From NCBI GenBank assembly GCA_964599915.1, contig CAZRHR010000056.1, positions 1-17,719 on the forward strand: a stretch of 17,719 nt of DNA. The letters are read 5' to 3'. Shown in pieces: positions 17,101 through 17,719 of this stretch. The stretch comes from CAZRHR01 sp964599915. Its GTDB lineage: Bacteria; Bacteroidota; Bacteroidia; CAIKAF01. The translations under genes were made by a program, and so were the position numbers. Position 1 is the stretch's first letter; each line of letters starts with the position of its first letter. Under the pieces are notes generated by a model. That model did not search any database and was not told where the DNA came from. It was given only the letters and a program-made list of their open reading frames with translations.

Positions 17101-17716
17101 CCTGAAGCTGCAGCGTATTCCCATCCGGCTGAACGGGGATATTTTCATCCGTGATGGCAGCCGAAATGGTGATTCCCTCACCGATATCGCCCGAGAGTTG
17201 GAGGTTAAAAGCCGATTGAAAATTTGCGTCTCTTGCGTTGCCAAACGCAATGCCACGGGTGAGTGAGCCACTGCGCTGCAGCGTATTTCTGTCACCCAGC
17301 CAAGGTTCAGCCACCGGTGGTGGGGCCACTTCCATGAGTCGCTGCTCCCTTTCCCATTCAGGTAGCGTATCCTTTTCCCGAAGAAACTGCCATGCCGTAT
17401 CCCGTACAAGTTCATTCAAGTTGAAAGGGTAGGGTTGGTAGCGGACAAGCACAGAATCCGCCGGTTTTTTTGAAAAAATAATCCAGCCCTTTTCAGGGAT
17501 TAAGCGATACGATTCCTGCGGGACACCACGGACAAAAGTACGAGATGCCACCACAGGCGCGTGTGGCAACCGAAGCGTATCCGCCGGAGCCATACGCAGG
17601 CTAAGGAGGCGTTGCGAGGGCATTTGCGCCCAGCCTGCGCCCAAAGCAAAGCACCAAATCCAGCACCAAAGGAAACGTTTCACTTCCTCAAAATTAAACC
17701 TATTCCCAAAGGCCAC
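14141..17716 (-). CDS. Large outer-membrane beta-barrel-like protein, family conserved in Bacteroidota (function unknown)
   Basis: About 1190 residues with a Sec signal: KRF, then a hydrophobic Trp-rich stretch ending GAGWAQ (residues 13-31 from the codon at 17716). The N-terminal third holds conserved-looking segments: SGSLTRGIAFGN (149-160), AAITDENIPVQPDGN (186-200) with LQLQDFDKVYV (202-212), VYIDGVKLLRG (313-323), and VIDYNTAEISF with TRRLITKDSRIVVEFEYSDRNY (about 329-362). The C-terminal two thirds read as alternating aromatic/polar beta strands ending in Phe-Phe, typical of an outer-membrane barrel. DYNGNG...DEFE (about 864-875) looks like a calcium-binding loop. The start is uncertain: the frame is open to the right edge, GTG at 17716 and GTG at 17683 (giving MKRFLW...) are candidates, and the true start may lie outside. 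Some motifs recall SprA-type surface proteins, but it is far shorter. It converges on the adhesin gene. Confidence 0.8.
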   Translation of the reverse strand: MAFGNRFNFEEVKRFLWCWIWCFALGAGWAQMPSQRLLSLRMAPADTLRLPHAPVVASRTFVRGVPQESYRLIPEKGWIIFSKKPADSVLVRYQPYPFNLNELVRDTAWQFLREKDTLPEWEREQRLMEVAPPPVAEPWLGDRNTLQRSGSLTRGIAFGNARDANFQSAFNLQLSGDIGEGITISAAITDENIPVQPDGNTLQLQDFDKVYVTLRKGATQLTAGDYQLQKPDGYFLAINKRAQGLMLETAVNNQALLKGLPKGKWTTRNAGAVARGKFKRQEFNGAEGNQGPYRLTGLQNESFILILSGSESVYIDGVKLLRGLEHDYVIDYNTAEISFTTRRLITKDSRIVVEFEYSDRNYQRWMLFTGNRWDIGNFHARLNFFSEFDDQNTPIFQTLSDSDRVILAAAGDQVQLAATSGAELVGYSTEEVRYRKTDTLSLGQTFPVFVFSTAPTEAVWRVRFTFVGQGNGDYVADANAANGRVYRWVPPQPNGQMSGDYAPVLRLIPPQAQHMVTLGGGGRLSKTLHLDAEGALSHFDRNRFSSLDGQDNQDYGFMAKLSDRRPLRKREKDTLLLISSLRYEQVGRHFQPFIRFRSVEFDRDWNQVNRNNPNEVLNAQVTGTDYIASFSTELQQQRWGKLGYQWEQYWKGRLFAGHRHAMNLRWKGRGWLVDQQASLTQTEDTARNTFFLRHRLSVSKKLKHWQWDFKANDEINTQDQRNTGRILRSAYAFHEYETSLGLSDSTKRQWRLFYTFRWDRMADSLQLRTGALAHHVGFQGRIQPGKDQRLGWQFTYRQLDIPDTGLTRLQPEQTLLTRTDYSGKFFKQTLTLDVFYETGAGLENRRVYQFIPALNGLGDFIWVDYNGNGLKERDEFEIRSGSMVGTDGNTYIKVFVPGNAYVKTYFNRLTANMQWRAPGSWKQADQGWKRFAYKWSLQTSWRSDRRTQDAASSFSPLPGQGGDTGLVAQNFQFRQSVYFNRFGGKLGVEYTYQDLSNTNLIAGGAESRSSSFHAVRSRVQLAEVLSWQNEGRYGWRGSRAELLRNREFNLEIWELNPKLVWQPNTRFRVTAGYRGSWKFNRSFVSGGQTVLAGETSVMHRPGLEWKWNDPGKGSVEVRAEYIFASFSGGGTSTPVAFEMLESLGQGHNVTWGAVIQRSLGQNLQLSVTYDGRKTEQGPVIHLGGAQLRAFF

Positions 17717-17719
17717 AAG

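Noticed and set aside
14141..17716. Identification of the large outer-membrane protein as SprA
   Set aside because: SprA proteins are roughly twice as long; shared style of motifs is not enough to assign the name.
1..17719. Mobile elements, CRISPR arrays, tRNA genes, toxin-antitoxin or defence systems
   Set aside because: No transposase, integrase, regularly spaced repeats, cloverleaf-like sequence or recognisable defence gene was seen on either strand.

Overview
The window looks like a chromosomal segment from a member of the Bacteroidota. Three things point there: a very large secreted protein ending in a type IX secretion (T9SS) C-terminal sorting domain; a membrane-bound AraC-type regulator and a histidine kinase of the AHQLGTP type common in that phylum; and promoter-like sequences matching the Bacteroidota pattern (TTG, about 19-20 bp, TAnnTTTG) in front of several genes, with no clear Shine-Dalgarno sequences. 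No rRNA, tRNA, CRISPR array, transposase or phage gene was seen.

Layout. On the minus strand, 1-1825 is a two-gene unit: a small lipoprotein whose stop codon overlaps the start of a double-ATPase peptide-type ABC transporter subunit, which runs off the left edge. Next, also on minus, are der (ribosome-assembly GTPase) and a membrane glycosyltransferase 27 bp behind it (2028-4538). A DEAD-box RNA helicase (4623-6350) follows, with its own consensus promoter, a leader of about 135 nt and a strong hairpin terminator. Three plus-strand genes follow: an orphan sensor histidine kinase (6579-8093), a membrane-anchored AraC-family regulator (8193-9422) and a ~1500-residue T9SS-exported adhesin-like protein with a glycine-rich domain, Ig-like modules and a C-type lectin domain (9561-14078). 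A large outer-membrane beta-barrel-like protein (14141-17716, minus) converges on the adhesin.

How they fit together. The left half is housekeeping: ribosome biogenesis, RNA remodelling, transport and envelope glycan synthesis. The right half is envelope and surface biology: two membrane sensors or regulators, one secreted multidomain surface protein and one outer-membrane protein. The membrane AraC gene sits directly upstream of the adhesin, so control of one by the other is plausible but unproven. The items most worth a second look are an apparent tandem duplication inside the kinase's sensor domain, adjacent AT-rich dyads in front of the AraC gene, the mosaic lectin adhesin with slippage-prone glycine codon runs, and a perfect inverted repeat spanning the stop codon of the outer-membrane protein gene. 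None of these amounts on its own to a demonstrated new system.
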